From positions 1-61,651 of the forward strand of contig JAAVZX010000069.1 in NCBI GenBank assembly GCA_022791875.1: a DNA stretch of 61,651 bases, written 5' to 3'. Position numbers and translations under genes: made by a program. Below, piece by piece: positions 33,980 to 43,051 of this stretch; positions within the stretch are counted from its first letter, which is position 1, and each line of letters starts with the position of its first letter. The notes beneath the pieces were generated by a model, which was given only the letters and a program-made list of their open reading frames with translations, searched no databases and was not told the DNA's origin. The DNA is from Oscillibacter sp. (lineage in GTDB: Bacteria > Bacillota > Clostridia > Oscillospirales > Oscillospiraceae).

Positions 33980-35650
33980 ATGAAAACGAAATTGTTCGCC
34001 GCGCTTCTGGCAGCGGTCCTGACCCTTCTGACGGGCTGCTCCAGCGGCCTGGTGGTGAACGTCAACGACGGCACCGTGAACCCCAGCACGGAACAGACGG
34101 AGTTCGACATCATGGGCGGCATGTCCGCCCTCTCCAAGGGCTACGAGAACCACGAGGTCCTGACCGCCCTCCAGGAGGACGCGGGCATCCACATCAACTG
34201 GGAGACGATGAGCGACTCCCTGGCGGAGCAGGTGAACATCCGCATCACCGGCGGGCAGTACCCGGACGCCTTTATGGGTGTGGGATTCAGCAACTACGAC
34301 CTGGCCCGCTACGGCGACGACGGTACCTTCCTGGACCTGACGCCCTACCTGACCCCGGACATCATGCCGAACCTCTGCGCCATCCTGGAAGAGCACCCGG
34401 AAATCCGGGCGGCGATTACACAGGAGGACGGCAAGATTTACGGCCTCCCCTCCGGCGAGCAGATGACCACCGCGGGCATCGGGGCCCCTATGGACGAGGC
34501 GTACTCCATCTTCTCCGTGCCCCAGTACAGCATGATCAACAAGGCGTGGCTGGACAAACTGGGCCTGGATGTTCCCTCCTCCCTGGATGAGCTGCACGAC
34601 GCCCTGAAAGCCTTCAAGGACAACGACATGTCCGCTACTTACTACGGCAACGCCCCCGGTTCCACGCTTCCCATGACCACCGGCTTTGACGAGTGGTGCT
34701 GGGGCCAGAACATCTTCTATTCCGGCTTCGGCTTCACCAACTGGCCCAACGATGTCATCAACGACATCCACCTGAAAAGCGACGGCACCGTGGAATTCGT
34801 CTGCGCCAGCGACGCCTACCGGGACTGCCTGACCTACTTCCACGACTGGTACGCCGAGGGCCTGATGGATGTGGAGATGTTCTCCCAGAGCGACAGCCAG
34901 CTCATCGCCAAGTGCCAGCAGGGCTACGTGGGCGTGTCCACATGGTGGTACATCGAGGAATTGATGGGCGACTACGCGAAAGACTACGTCTTCCTGCCGC
35001 CCCTCACCGGCCCCAAGGGCACCCAGTACGAGAATACCTGCGGCGTCACCATCCGCCCCGGCTCCCCCATTTCCTCCGGACAGCTCAACATTACGAACAA
35101 GTGCAAAAGTCCCATCAACCTCCTGAAATTCTTCGACCAGTGGTACGACGGCGAGACGGTCATGCAGCTCCAGTACGGCCCCAAGGGCGTCTTCTTCACC
35201 GGCCAGGACGAGAAAGGCATGTGGCTCTCCATCACCGAGGACGAGGCCCAGTCCCAGTACGGCAAGAGCGCAGGCGAACTCCGGAACCTGTACGAGGTCT
35301 TCGGTCCCAAGCTGATTCTGGCGGAATACTACAGCGGCGTGTTCTACATGGAGGACCGCGCCATCGAGCGCCTGACGGACCTGGACGAATACTGGATGCC
35401 CTACGTGCAGGACACCACCTTCTACCCCGTGGACTGCGTGTTCACCGGCATGGAGATGGAGACCATCGACTGGCACAAAAACGATTTTGAGCAGGCGGTC
35501 AAGGAGCAGGAGGGCCTCTGGCTCCGGGACGGCGGGCCCACCGATGAGGAGTGGGCGGACTACAAGGACTATCTGAGCAGAAAATGCGGCATGGACGACC
35601 TGATTCAGGTCTACCAGGATGCCTACGACCGCTACTCGGCGGCGGAATAA
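33980..35650 (+). CDS. Extracellular solute-binding lipoprotein of the ABC importer, 556 residues
   Basis: A lipoprotein signal with LTGC precedes a large binding domain of the LplA/LipO-like class, which is longer than usual maltose-type binding proteins. Trp- and Tyr-rich stretches such as NAPGSTLPMTTGFDEWCW and VSTWWYIEELMGDYA suit oligosaccharide binding. ATG 33980 lies seven bases after GGAGGA; a GTG three bases upstream is less well placed. With GH32 downstream, the ligand is probably a fructose-containing sugar; this is inference. Confidence 0.88.
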   Translation: MKTKLFAALLAAVLTLLTGCSSGLVVNVNDGTVNPSTEQTEFDIMGGMSALSKGYENHEVLTALQEDAGIHINWETMSDSLAEQVNIRITGGQYPDAFMGVGFSNYDLARYGDDGTFLDLTPYLTPDIMPNLCAILEEHPEIRAAITQEDGKIYGLPSGEQMTTAGIGAPMDEAYSIFSVPQYSMINKAWLDKLGLDVPSSLDELHDALKAFKDNDMSATYYGNAPGSTLPMTTGFDEWCWGQNIFYSGFGFTNWPNDVINDIHLKSDGTVEFVCASDAYRDCLTYFHDWYAEGLMDVEMFSQSDSQLIAKCQQGYVGVSTWWYIEELMGDYAKDYVFLPPLTGPKGTQYENTCGVTIRPGSPISSGQLNITNKCKSPINLLKFFDQWYDGETVMQLQYGPKGVFFTGQDEKGMWLSITEDEAQSQYGKSAGELRNLYEVFGPKLILAEYYSGVFYMEDRAIERLTDLDEYWMPYVQDTTFYPVDCVFTGMEMETIDWHKNDFEQAVKEQEGLWLRDGGPTDEEWADYKDYLSRKCGMDDLIQVYQDAYDRYSAAE

Positions 35651-35665
35651 GGGAGGATTTTTACT

Positions 35666-36850
35666 ATGGCTACGTTGAATTTGAAAGGCATTACGAAGGT
35701 CTATCCCCACAGCGGCGGCCGCAGGAAGGTGAAGCAGGGCGGCGGGGAGAAGAAGACCGCTTTGCAGGTCACGGATCAGGGCGTGGTTGCCGTTCAGTCC
35801 TTCGATTTGGACATCAAGGACAATGAGTTCATCGTCCTTGTCGGCCCCTCCGGCTGCGGCAAGTCCACCACCCTGCGGATGGTGGCGGGGCTGGAGGAAA
35901 TCAGCGGCGGCGAGCTGTACATCGACGGCAAACTGGTGAACGACGTGGAGCCCAAGAACCGGGATATCGCCATGGTCTTCCAATCCTACGCCCTGTATCC
36001 CCACATGACGGTCTACGAGAACATGGCCTTCCCTTTGAAGCTCCGCAAAATGCCCAAGGATGAGATTGACCGCAGTGTCAAGGACGCCGCGGCCACCCTG
36101 GACATCACCCAGTATCTGGACCGGAAGCCCAAGGCCATGTCCGGCGGACAGCGGCAGCGGGTGGCCATCGGGCGGGCCATCGTCCGGGAGCCGAAGGTGC
36201 TGCTGATGGACGAACCGCTCTCCAACCTGGACGCGAAGCTCCGCAATCAGATGCGGGCGGAGATTATCAAGCTCCGGCAGAAAATCAATACGACGTTCAT
36301 TTACGTCACCCACGACCAGACGGAGGCCATGACCCTGGGGGACCGGATTGTCATCATGAAGGACGGCTTTGTCCAGCAGGTGGGCACGCCCCAGGAGGTC
36401 TTTGACCACCCCGCCAATATCTTCGTCGCCGGGTTCATCGGCACGCCTCAGATGAACTTTTTCGACGCGAAGCTGGAGAAAGACGGCGGCAAGTATTTCG
36501 TCACGTCTGCCGGCTGCAAGGTGGAGCTGTCCCCGGAGAAGGAGCGGAACCTGGCGGCGAAAAACGTGTCCGGCCAGGACATCACCCTGGGCGTCCGCCC
36601 CAGCCACATGATTCTCTCCGAGTGCTCCGAGAACGCCCTGACGGCCACGGTGGAAGTCTCCGAGATGATGGGCAGCGAGGTCCACTTCCACGCCAGCGTC
36701 CTGGGACGGGACGTGGTGGTGATTGTCCCCACCATGGACTCCAACGGCACTCACATCAAGAGCTTTTCCACCGGCGATAAGCTCCATCTCACTTTCAACG
36801 GAAGCGTCTGCCACGTCTTTGACAAAGACGGCAAAAATTTGGAATTTTAA
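35666..36850 (+). CDS. ABC transporter ATP-binding protein (MsmX/UgpC type), 394 residues
   Basis: The ATPase of the importer. Walker A GPSGCGKST, Q-loop FQSYALYPHMTVYENMAF, signature SGGQRQRVAIGRA, Walker B VLLMDEPLSNLDAKLR and switch His in YVTHDQTEAM are all intact, followed by the TOBE regulatory domain. A lysine-rich insertion near residues 15-33 (GGRRKVKQGGGEKK) precedes the usual first strand and is atypical. LplB/LplC-type clusters often lack their own ATPase and share MsmX, so its presence here is notable. Confidence 0.93.
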   Translation: MATLNLKGITKVYPHSGGRRKVKQGGGEKKTALQVTDQGVVAVQSFDLDIKDNEFIVLVGPSGCGKSTTLRMVAGLEEISGGELYIDGKLVNDVEPKNRDIAMVFQSYALYPHMTVYENMAFPLKLRKMPKDEIDRSVKDAAATLDITQYLDRKPKAMSGGQRQRVAIGRAIVREPKVLLMDEPLSNLDAKLRNQMRAEIIKLRQKINTTFIYVTHDQTEAMTLGDRIVIMKDGFVQQVGTPQEVFDHPANIFVAGFIGTPQMNFFDAKLEKDGGKYFVTSAGCKVELSPEKERNLAAKNVSGQDITLGVRPSHMILSECSENALTATVEVSEMMGSEVHFHASVLGRDVVVIVPTMDSNGTHIKSFSTGDKLHLTFNGSVCHVFDKDGKNLEF

Positions 36851-36873
36851 GCGGTAAGCAGGAGGTCAATTCT

Positions 36874-38370
36874 ATGTCTAGCGATGTTTTGCAGAAAGCC
36901 CGAGACTTCGAGGCCCAGTACGGCCCCCACATCCCCGACCGGGAGCGCCCCGCCTTCCACGCCACCCCCACCATCGGCTGGATGAACGACCCCAACGGCT
37001 TCTCCTTCTACAAGGGGGAGTGCCACCTGTTCTACCAGTACCACCCCTATTCCAACGTGTGGGGCCCCATGCACTGGGGGCACCTGAAAACCCGTGATTT
37101 CCTCCGCTGGGAGCGCCTGCCCGCCGCCCTGGCCCCGGACCAGGACTATGACGCCTCCGGGTGCTTCTCCGGCGGCGCGGCGGAGCTCCCCGACGGGCGG
37201 CAGCTGCTGATGTACACCGGCGTCCGGCGGAGTCACAACGCCGACGGGTTCCTTCAGGATGTACAGACCCAGTGCGTGGCCGTGGGGGACGGCGTGAACT
37301 ACGAGAAGTGGGGCGGGAACCCGGTTCTCGACGCGAAGGATCTGCCCGAGGGCGGCAGTACCATCGATTTCCGGGACCCTAAGATCTGGCGGGACAAGGA
37401 CGGGACCTTCTATGCTGTCATCGGCAACCGGACCGCCGACGGCAGTGGGTCCATCCTGATGTATCGGAGCCGGGACGGTTTCAAATGGGAATTCGTCCGT
37501 ACCCTGGACCGCTGCTGCAATCAATATGGAAAGATGTGGGAGTGCCCGGACTTCTTTCCCCTGGACGGGAAACAAGTGCTGCTCACCAGCCCCCAGGACA
37601 TGAAGCCCGTGGGCCTGGAGTTCCACGCGGGCAACGGCACCCTCTGCCTGATCGGGGACTATGACACGGAAAAAGGCTTTACACGCCAGAGCGCCCAGGC
37701 CATTGACTACGGCCTTGATTTCTACGCGCCCCAGACCCTGGAAGCCCCCGACGGGCGGCGTATCATGATTGCCTGGATGCAGAACTGGGACACGGTGAAC
37801 GCCAAGCCTCACCATTGCCGCTGGTTCGGGCAGATGAGCCTGCCCCGGGAGCTGTCCGTCCGGGACGGGCGGCTGATTCAGAATCCGGTCCGGGAACTGG
37901 AGGCGTACCGGGTCCGGCGGGTGGTCCATCAGAACATCCCCGTCTGTGGGGAGATTAACCTGCCGGGCGTTCAGGGGCGGGTGCTGGATATGACCGTTAC
38001 TGTCCGGCCCACCGGCCCCGAGCGCTACCGCTGGTTCCGCATCCGGGTTGCCAAGGACGGGGAGCACGAGACGATTATCCGCTACCGTCCGGACCAGGGG
38101 ACCGTGAAGCTGGACCGCATCCGCAGCGGCCTGCCGCGGGATATCGTACATACGCGGTCCTTCCTGGTGCGGCCTAGGGATGGGGAGATTAAGCTGCGGA
38201 TTGTGCTGGATCGGTATAGTCTGGAGGTGTTTGTCAATGACGGGGAGCAGGCGGCCAGCGCGGTCATCTACACCCGTCAGGAGACGGACGCTATTACCTT
38301 CGAGGCTGGAGGTTCGGCGATGGTGGATGTGGAGAAGTTTGATTTGGATTTTGTGGGGCAGGAGGCGTGA
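36874..38370 (+). CDS. Glycoside hydrolase family 32 (fructosidase/sucrose-6-phosphate hydrolase-like), 498 residues
   Basis: It splits beta-fructosidic bonds in sucrose or fructo-oligosaccharides. The three acidic motifs are intact: WMNDPNG (residues 36-42, nucleophile D39), RDP (167-169) and ECP (acid/base E223). A C-terminal beta-sandwich (SLEVFVNDGEQAASAV) is present. No signal peptide is seen, so it acts in the cytoplasm on imported sugar. It is the last gene of the ABC operon. Whether the substrate is phosphorylated cannot be told from sequence alone. Confidence 0.92.
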   Translation: MSSDVLQKARDFEAQYGPHIPDRERPAFHATPTIGWMNDPNGFSFYKGECHLFYQYHPYSNVWGPMHWGHLKTRDFLRWERLPAALAPDQDYDASGCFSGGAAELPDGRQLLMYTGVRRSHNADGFLQDVQTQCVAVGDGVNYEKWGGNPVLDAKDLPEGGSTIDFRDPKIWRDKDGTFYAVIGNRTADGSGSILMYRSRDGFKWEFVRTLDRCCNQYGKMWECPDFFPLDGKQVLLTSPQDMKPVGLEFHAGNGTLCLIGDYDTEKGFTRQSAQAIDYGLDFYAPQTLEAPDGRRIMIAWMQNWDTVNAKPHHCRWFGQMSLPRELSVRDGRLIQNPVRELEAYRVRRVVHQNIPVCGEINLPGVQGRVLDMTVTVRPTGPERYRWFRIRVAKDGEHETIIRYRPDQGTVKLDRIRSGLPRDIVHTRSFLVRPRDGEIKLRIVLDRYSLEVFVNDGEQAASAVIYTRQETDAITFEAGGSAMVDVEKFDLDFVGQEA

Positions 38371-38454
38371 GCGGCGACGGAGAAACATTTTTTGTAGACA
38401 AGGTGGATTTTATCTTTGATGGGTGCGTGGGAGCGCACAGGGATGTTGGGACGT

Positions 38455-38530
38455 TCGGGTGCGCCGTCTGCAACATCGGTGGGCGCGAAGGAAGGGCGGA
38501 CACGCAGGTCTGCCCCTACGGGGTGTATCC
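38455..38530 (-). repeat. Family C repeat
   Basis: Minus-strand copy with the GTAGGGG head and GGGCGGAC/GTCCGCCC hairpin, directly beside a family A element. Confidence 0.8.
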
Positions 38531-38540
38531 CCCAATCAAT

Positions 38541-38718
38541 AAATCCTGTGGGACCTTCCATGACTATGGAAGGTCCCACTTGCCTGCACCACGTTACCGT
38601 GTGACAGGCTTTCGCAACTGCCAGGCCGCAGAGCGGTATGAAAGCTCTTTTCGCTTCCTTTTCTCTCGAGAAAAGGAAGCCGCCGGAGGCCCCTCGTATA
38701 CCTCCGTATGCAGGCACC
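38541..38718 (-). repeat. Dispersed repeat family A, copy 3
   Basis: Full element on the minus strand; terminal hairpin GGGACCTTCCAT/ATGGAAGGTCCC, CTCGAG palindrome and GCCGGAGGCCCC head. With the family C copy it fills most of the gap between the GH32 and EF-G-like genes. Confidence 0.85.
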
Positions 38719-38803
38719 ACACAGCCCCATTTGGCAGATACACCAAATTTCGCCGTGAAATTTGCGTGGGAATTCAAAAATGGGGAAACTGCCAAAATTT
38801 ATG

Positions 38804-38832
38804 TTGTATTCATTGGCGGGACGTTGTATAAT
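38804..38832 (+). promoter_or_regulatory. Promoter of the EF-G paralogue
   Basis: -35 TTGTAT, 17-bp spacer, -10 TATAAT. Confidence 0.65.
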
Positions 38833-38897
38833 TCTTATATTGGACGCTTGCGGCTTAGGCCGCGTGGACCGCATACGATAAGGAGTGGAAACAACCT

Positions 38898-40967
38898 ATG
38901 AGCTATTCCGTACAGAACATTCGCAACGTCTGTCTGCTGGGACACAGCGGCAGCGGCAAGACCGCCCTGGCTGAGAGCCTGCTCTACATGACCGGCGCTA
39001 TCGACCGCATGGGCCGCGCCGCCGACGGCAACACCGTCTGCGACTATGACCCCGAGGAAATCAAGCGGCAAATCTCCCTCGCCACCTCCGTGGCCCCCCT
39101 GGACTACAAGTCCTGCCGCATCAACCTGATGGACACCCCCGGCGCCTTCGACTTCGCCGGCGAGGCCATGGCCGCGCTCCGCGCCGCTGACGCCGCCATC
39201 ATCGTCTGCTCCGCCAAGGACGGCATTTCCGTCGGCCTCGAAAAAGCCTGGAAATACTGCGAGGAGCGCAATATGCCCCGCTTCATCTATATCTCCAAAA
39301 CCGACGAGGACAACGCCGACTACAACGCCACCTTCGACGCCCTCCGGGAGCGCTTCGGCAAGAAAATCGCCCCCGTCGTCGTCCCCATCTGGGACGCCTC
39401 CAAGAAGGTCACAGGCATCATCGACGTCCTCAACAAGCGCGCCTACGAAATGCAGAACCTCAAGCGCGCCGAAATCGAGCTCCCCGCCGACAAGGAAGAC
39501 GTCGTCACCGAGTTCAACGACGCCCTCAAGGAATCCGTCGCCGAGACCAGCGAGGAATTCATGGAGAAATTCTTCGGCGGCGAGGACTTCACCTACGCCG
39601 AAATGATCCAGGGCCTCCGCCAGGGCGTCCGGGAGCTGAGCCTCTTCCCCGTCCTCTGCGGCTCCGCCATCAACTGCCTGGGCTCCCTCATGCTCATGGA
39701 CAACATCGTCGACCTCCTCCCCAACCCCGTGGAGGGCAACTACCACAAGGCCACCAGGGCCGACGGCGAGACGGAGGAATTCGTCGTCTCCCCCGGCGGC
39801 GTCCCCACCGCCTTCGTCTTCAAGACCATCTCCGACCAGTACGGTAAGTATTCCTTCGTGAAGGTCCTCTCCGGCTCCATCGCCCCGGACATGCCCATGA
39901 TCAACGCCCGCACCGGCGAAAAGGTCAAGCTGGGCCGTCTCTACACCATCCGCGGCAAGAAGACCGCCGAGGTCAAGGAGCTGGTCTGCGGCGACATCGG
40001 CGCCATCGCCAAGATGGACATCAAGACCGGCGACACCCTCTGCGACGAGCGCAAGGTCGTCACCCTCAAGCCCATCCCCTTCGCCGAGCCCTGCTACTCC
40101 GTGGCCATCTACCCCAAAACCCGCGGCCAGGAGGACAAGATCGCCCAGGGCCTTACCCGCCTCAACGAAGAGGACCCCACCTTCTCCGTCGTCAACAACG
40201 CCGAGACCCGCCAGATGGTCCTCTCCGGCGCGGGCGACATGCAGCTGGACGTCCTCGTCAGCAAGCTCAAGGACCGCTTCAAGGTGGAGGCCGAACTCAA
40301 GCCCACCCGCGTCCCCTACCGTGAGAAGATCCGCAAGACCGTCCAGAAGCAGGGCCGCCACAAGAAGCAGACCGGCGGCTCCGGCCAGTTCGGCGACGTC
40401 TGGGTCCGCTTCGAGTACAACCCCGAGGAAGAGGACATGGTCTTCGCCGAGGAGGTCTTCGGCGGCTCCGTGCCCCGGAACTTCTTCCCCGCCGTCGAAA
40501 AGGGACTCCGGGAAGCCTGCCTCCACGGCCCTCTCGCGGGCTACCCCGTCGTGAACCTGAAAGCCGTGCTCTACGACGGCTCCTACCACCCCGTCGACTC
40601 CTCCGAAATCGCCTTCAAAACCGCCGCCCAGCTGGCCTACAAAGCCGCTATGCCCGAGGCCAGCCCCGTCCTCCTCGAGCCCATCGGAGAGCTGAAAGTC
40701 ACCGTGCCCGCCAACTACATGGGCGACGTCATGGGCGACATCTCCAAGCGCCGCGGCACCCCCATGAACTCCGAGCTCAACGACATGGGCGAGCAGGTCA
40801 TCACCGCCGAGGTCCCCATCGCCGAAATGGGCTCCTACGCCATCGACCTCCGCGCCATGACCCAGAGCCGCGGCAGCTTCACCCTCCACTTCGTCCGCTA
40901 CGAAGCCTGCCCGCCTGCGGCCCAGGAGAAGGCCATCGCTGAGGCGAAGGCTATGGCGGAGCAGTAA
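38898..40967 (+). CDS. Elongation factor G paralogue (EF-G-like protein), 689 residues
   Basis: A translational GTPase with all EF-G domains: G domain, beta barrel, and domains III-V (RGQEDKIAQGLTRLNEEDP, TGGSGQFGDVWVRFE, MGDVMGDISKRRGTPM). The G motifs deviate from canonical EF-G: P-loop GHSGSGKT (15-22), switch II DTPGAFDF (79-86), where the usual catalytic His is Ala83, and SKTD (133-136) instead of NKMD. This marks the EF-G-like subfamily that coexists with a normal fusA. It probably still binds GTP, but hydrolysis may be weak. AAGGAG precedes the ATG; the gene is monocistronic. Confidence 0.9.
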   Translation: MSYSVQNIRNVCLLGHSGSGKTALAESLLYMTGAIDRMGRAADGNTVCDYDPEEIKRQISLATSVAPLDYKSCRINLMDTPGAFDFAGEAMAALRAADAAIIVCSAKDGISVGLEKAWKYCEERNMPRFIYISKTDEDNADYNATFDALRERFGKKIAPVVVPIWDASKKVTGIIDVLNKRAYEMQNLKRAEIELPADKEDVVTEFNDALKESVAETSEEFMEKFFGGEDFTYAEMIQGLRQGVRELSLFPVLCGSAINCLGSLMLMDNIVDLLPNPVEGNYHKATRADGETEEFVVSPGGVPTAFVFKTISDQYGKYSFVKVLSGSIAPDMPMINARTGEKVKLGRLYTIRGKKTAEVKELVCGDIGAIAKMDIKTGDTLCDERKVVTLKPIPFAEPCYSVAIYPKTRGQEDKIAQGLTRLNEEDPTFSVVNNAETRQMVLSGAGDMQLDVLVSKLKDRFKVEAELKPTRVPYREKIRKTVQKQGRHKKQTGGSGQFGDVWVRFEYNPEEEDMVFAEEVFGGSVPRNFFPAVEKGLREACLHGPLAGYPVVNLKAVLYDGSYHPVDSSEIAFKTAAQLAYKAAMPEASPVLLEPIGELKVTVPANYMGDVMGDISKRRGTPMNSELNDMGEQVITAEVPIAEMGSYAIDLRAMTQSRGSFTLHFVRYEACPPAAQEKAIAEAKAMAEQ

Positions 40968-40977
40968 TCGATAGTCC

Positions 40978-41145
40978 CTGCATACGGGGGGCCTCCGGCG
41001 GGTCACTTTTTCTCGAGAGAAAAAGTAACCAAAAAGAGCTTTAATACCGCTCTATACTCTGGTGGTCACGAAAGACTGTCACACGGTAACGAAGCGTATA
41101 GCAAGTGGGACCTTCCATTGACATGGAAGGTCCCACAAATTTTTA
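40978..41145 (+). repeat. Dispersed repeat family A, copy 4
   Basis: Full copy directly after the EF-G-like gene; the terminal hairpin GTGGGACCTTCCA/TGGAAGGTCCCAC is followed by ATTTTTATT, a likely terminator. Confidence 0.85.
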
Positions 41146-41159
41146 TTGGCACTCCGAAA

Positions 41160-41262
41160 ACGCATCCCTCGCGACCACCCATGTTGGTTGGATGGAAACC
41201 GTAGGGGCCGCCGCCCTCGGCGGCCCTCCCCCGCGACCTCCGCACCTATGGGGATGCACCTC
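41160..41262 (+). repeat. Family C repeat
   Basis: Head GTAGGGG with hairpin GGGGCCGCC/GGCGGCCC and CCCCCGCG tail; the stem differs from the copy at 2441 but is fully paired. Confidence 0.75.
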
Positions 41263-41264
41263 AC

Positions 41265-42251
41265 TCACTTACTGGCACGGAACAGGAACGTCACAATCTG
41301 CCCCCTGGTGCAGGTCTTATCAGGGGAGAAGGCAGTTGCGCTGGTGCCCGTCGTCACGCCCTTTTCCACCGCCCAGGCTACCGCCTGCGCATACTCCGCA
41401 TCGGCGTCCACATCGGTGAAGGACGCGGTTTTTGACGGCGCGGGGCTTCCTGTGGCTATCCACATATACGTAACCGCCATTGCCCGCGTACACGGCGCAC
41501 TGAGATTGCTTGTGTCAATCCCTAAGCCGTTGGCCCACGCCGTCACTGCGGCGCGTTCATTTCCGCTGCCCGCGCCTTTCTCCGCACGGTAGAGGAATGT
41601 CAGGATATGAGAGACTGTGCAGGTGTCCCCAGGACCAAACGTCGTAGCCGTCTTGCCGTTGGTAATTTTTTTCTCCACGGCCCACTTGATCGCCTCCGCA
41701 AACGGTGAATCCGCTGCTACATCCGTGAAGCCCGTGGAGGGAGAGGAGGTAGGCTCCGAGGACACAGCGCCTTCAATGATTTCGATAATTGCCTGTGCGC
41801 CCAATGAATAGTCAGCGGTGCGGACTTCAACATGATAAACTCCCGGAGCTGATATGGTTGCCGTTGCCCCCTCAAAGCGCACCGGCTCTTCTTCCGTAAC
41901 AGTATACCCTCCTGACGCTGCAAGAACGGCGTCAATCCTCGACTCCGCAATCGCTTCGCTGTCCCGCATCAGTGTGAGCGTCACCGGGCCGGACGACACG
42001 CAGTATGGGAGGAATTTGGGTTGACTGGCATTTTGTTCATCCGGATTGTTTGCAGCAACGCCGGTTATATTCACATCCCCGCTGATACTCATGCCGGAAT
42101 CGCCTGCGTCCTCCGTTTTTTCAACGGAATACGTACCATTTGTACCCGGTTTATACCTGAGATAAATCGTATTTCCTTCCGCGAAAACAGCAGCGCTCCA
42201 ACTCAGACACAGCACCAGCGTCAGTGCCAAAGATGCCAGCCTTTTCTTCAT
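41265..42251 (-). CDS. Secreted SLH-domain protein, 328 residues
   Basis: A signal peptide (MKKRLASLALTLVLCLSWSA, cleavage after AVFA) is followed by a beta-rich region and two C-terminal S-layer homology repeats (TGFTDVAADSPFAEAIKWAV and ASFTDVDADAEYAQAVAWAV). SLH repeats usually anchor proteins to pyruvylated cell-wall polymers; three repeats are normal, and only two clear ones are seen here. ATG 42251 follows AAAGGAC. No neighbour suggests a specific role. Confidence 0.85.
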   Translation of the reverse strand: MKKRLASLALTLVLCLSWSAAVFAEGNTIYLRYKPGTNGTYSVEKTEDAGDSGMSISGDVNITGVAANNPDEQNASQPKFLPYCVSSGPVTLTLMRDSEAIAESRIDAVLAASGGYTVTEEEPVRFEGATATISAPGVYHVEVRTADYSLGAQAIIEIIEGAVSSEPTSSPSTGFTDVAADSPFAEAIKWAVEKKITNGKTATTFGPGDTCTVSHILTFLYRAEKGAGSGNERAAVTAWANGLGIDTSNLSAPCTRAMAVTYMWIATGSPAPSKTASFTDVDADAEYAQAVAWAVEKGVTTGTSATAFSPDKTCTRGQIVTFLFRASK

Positions 42252-42372
42252 TTGTCCTTTTCTCCTATAAATTTCTGACGAACGGGACCCGCCGGGCAGG
42301 AGAAGGGGGAGGGATGGAGGAATTACAGGAGACCAACTCCCACCCGGCGGCGTCCGCCAGAAACACAAAACA

Positions 42373-42403
42373 CGGTGCCGAGCCTTTGAATAACTCAGCA
42401 CCG
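42373..42403. terminator. Hairpin heading tandem unit 1
   Basis: A 10-bp stem CGGTGCCGAG/CTCAGCACCG (one mismatch) is followed by TTTT on the plus strand. It is duplicated at 43000-43026. Confidence 0.6.
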
Positions 42404-42428
42404 TTTTCTACGAACACAACTTGACCTC

Positions 42429-42457
42429 TTGCAATCCGGGATAAAACTAGGTATAAT
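42429..42457 (+). promoter_or_regulatory. Promoter of structured RNA copy 1
   Basis: -35 TTGCAA, 17-bp spacer, perfect -10 TATAAT. The same -35, spacing and -10 occur in copy 2 while the spacer sequence differs. Confidence 0.75.
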
Positions 42458-42463
42458 GAGGCC

Positions 42464-42546
42464 GTGGTGCAGAAATTCTGCTGTGCTGAGTGCCTGCTCA
42501 CTCGTACAGGGCCGTCCGGTGCTCGTAACACCTGGCGGCCTGCCGC
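42464..42546 (+). ncRNA. Putative structured small RNA, copy 1 (about 83 nt core)
   Basis: The predicted transcript starts GTGGTGCAG, seven bases after the -10. Helices seen by eye: P1 GTGG/CCGC closing the ends, P2 GCAGA/TCTGC, P3 GAGTG/CACTC, a conserved linker GTACAGG, and a long P4 GGCCGTCC-GGTG/CACC-TGGCGGCC. The layout is a multi-helix junction. It has no start codon with a ribosome site and no long frame on the plus strand. Copy 2 preserves every helix with different loops and compensating bases. No known RNA family was recognised; length of the 3' end is uncertain because no clear T-run follows. Confidence 0.55.
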
Positions 42547-42629
42547 ATTTCATGTTCCCAATTTCATTTTACCCCAACACGCCCCAAAAATCAAGGGTTT
42601 TCCCCCAATTTTTCCAAACATGTCGAATA

Positions 42630-42762
42630 ACATCCGTAGGGGCGGGCCTCTGCGCCCGCCCTTCCTTCGCGCCCCGGTGCTTACGACAGACGCACACCGT
42701 AGGGGACGCCGCCCTCGGCGTCCCGTCCCCCGCGCCCACCGCACCCCCGCACACCCCCCCAA
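42630..42762 (+). repeat. Family C repeat, double copy
   Basis: Two GTAGGGG heads with hairpins GGGCGGGC/GCCCGCCC and GGGACGCCG/CGGCGTCCC. It lies between the two tandem RNA units. Confidence 0.8.
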
Positions 42763-42772
42763 CCGCAGGAAA

Positions 42773-42798
42773 GAGACGCCGGATCACTCCGGCGTCTC
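42773..42798. terminator. Strong hairpin between the RNA units
   Basis: Perfect 11-bp stem GAGACGCCGGA/TCCGGCGTCTC with a four-base loop. On the minus strand it is followed by TTTCC, so it may end a minus-strand transcript; no convincing minus-strand gene was found ahead of it. Confidence 0.5.
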
Positions 42799-42999
42799 TC
42801 ATGTCTGCGCTGGGGTCGGCTGGCCCTGGGGTGGGTACTGCGGCGGCGCATGGCCGGTGCCCGCCTGGGGGTCAGGTCCAGGGCCAGCTTCCTGGGATGG
42901 GTCTGCGCTGAATAACCGGCGAACGGAGTCCCTTGGACGGAGGGGCGAGCGGCTAGTTCTCTCTCTCCGCCCGCAGGTCGTCCGCCGGAAACATAATTA
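42799..42999. other. GC-rich spacer between the RNA units
   Basis: The minus strand has an open frame rich in Pro, Gln and Gly ending PPQYPPQGQPTPAQT, but no ribosome site or start was found. The stretch may be the decayed 3' end of a gene. No RNA feature was recognised. Confidence 0.3.
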
Positions 43000-43026
43000 C
43001 GGTGCCGAGTCTCGAACCCAGCACCG
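43000..43026. terminator. Hairpin heading tandem unit 2
   Basis: Stem CGGTGC/GCACCG extended by inner CGAG/CTCG pairing; counterpart of the hairpin at 42373. Confidence 0.55.
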
Positions 43027-43051
43027 CATTTTCATACGTAACACATGGCCC

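Noticed and set aside
33938-36814. A 958-codon frame on the minus strand
   Set aside because: It lies opposite the solute-binding protein and ABC ATPase genes, both clearly real. The sequence is Val/Gly/His-rich shadow translation.
38835-41006. A 723-codon minus-strand frame
   Set aside because: Antisense to the EF-G-like gene; typical Asp/Gly/Val-rich shadow sequence.
42464-42546. 6S RNA, SRP RNA or T-box as identity of the tandem RNAs
   Set aside because: The core is shorter than 6S RNA, lacks the SRP GGAA-type tetraloop region and lacks the T-box TGGTACCGCG antiterminator; the genes around do not fit either.
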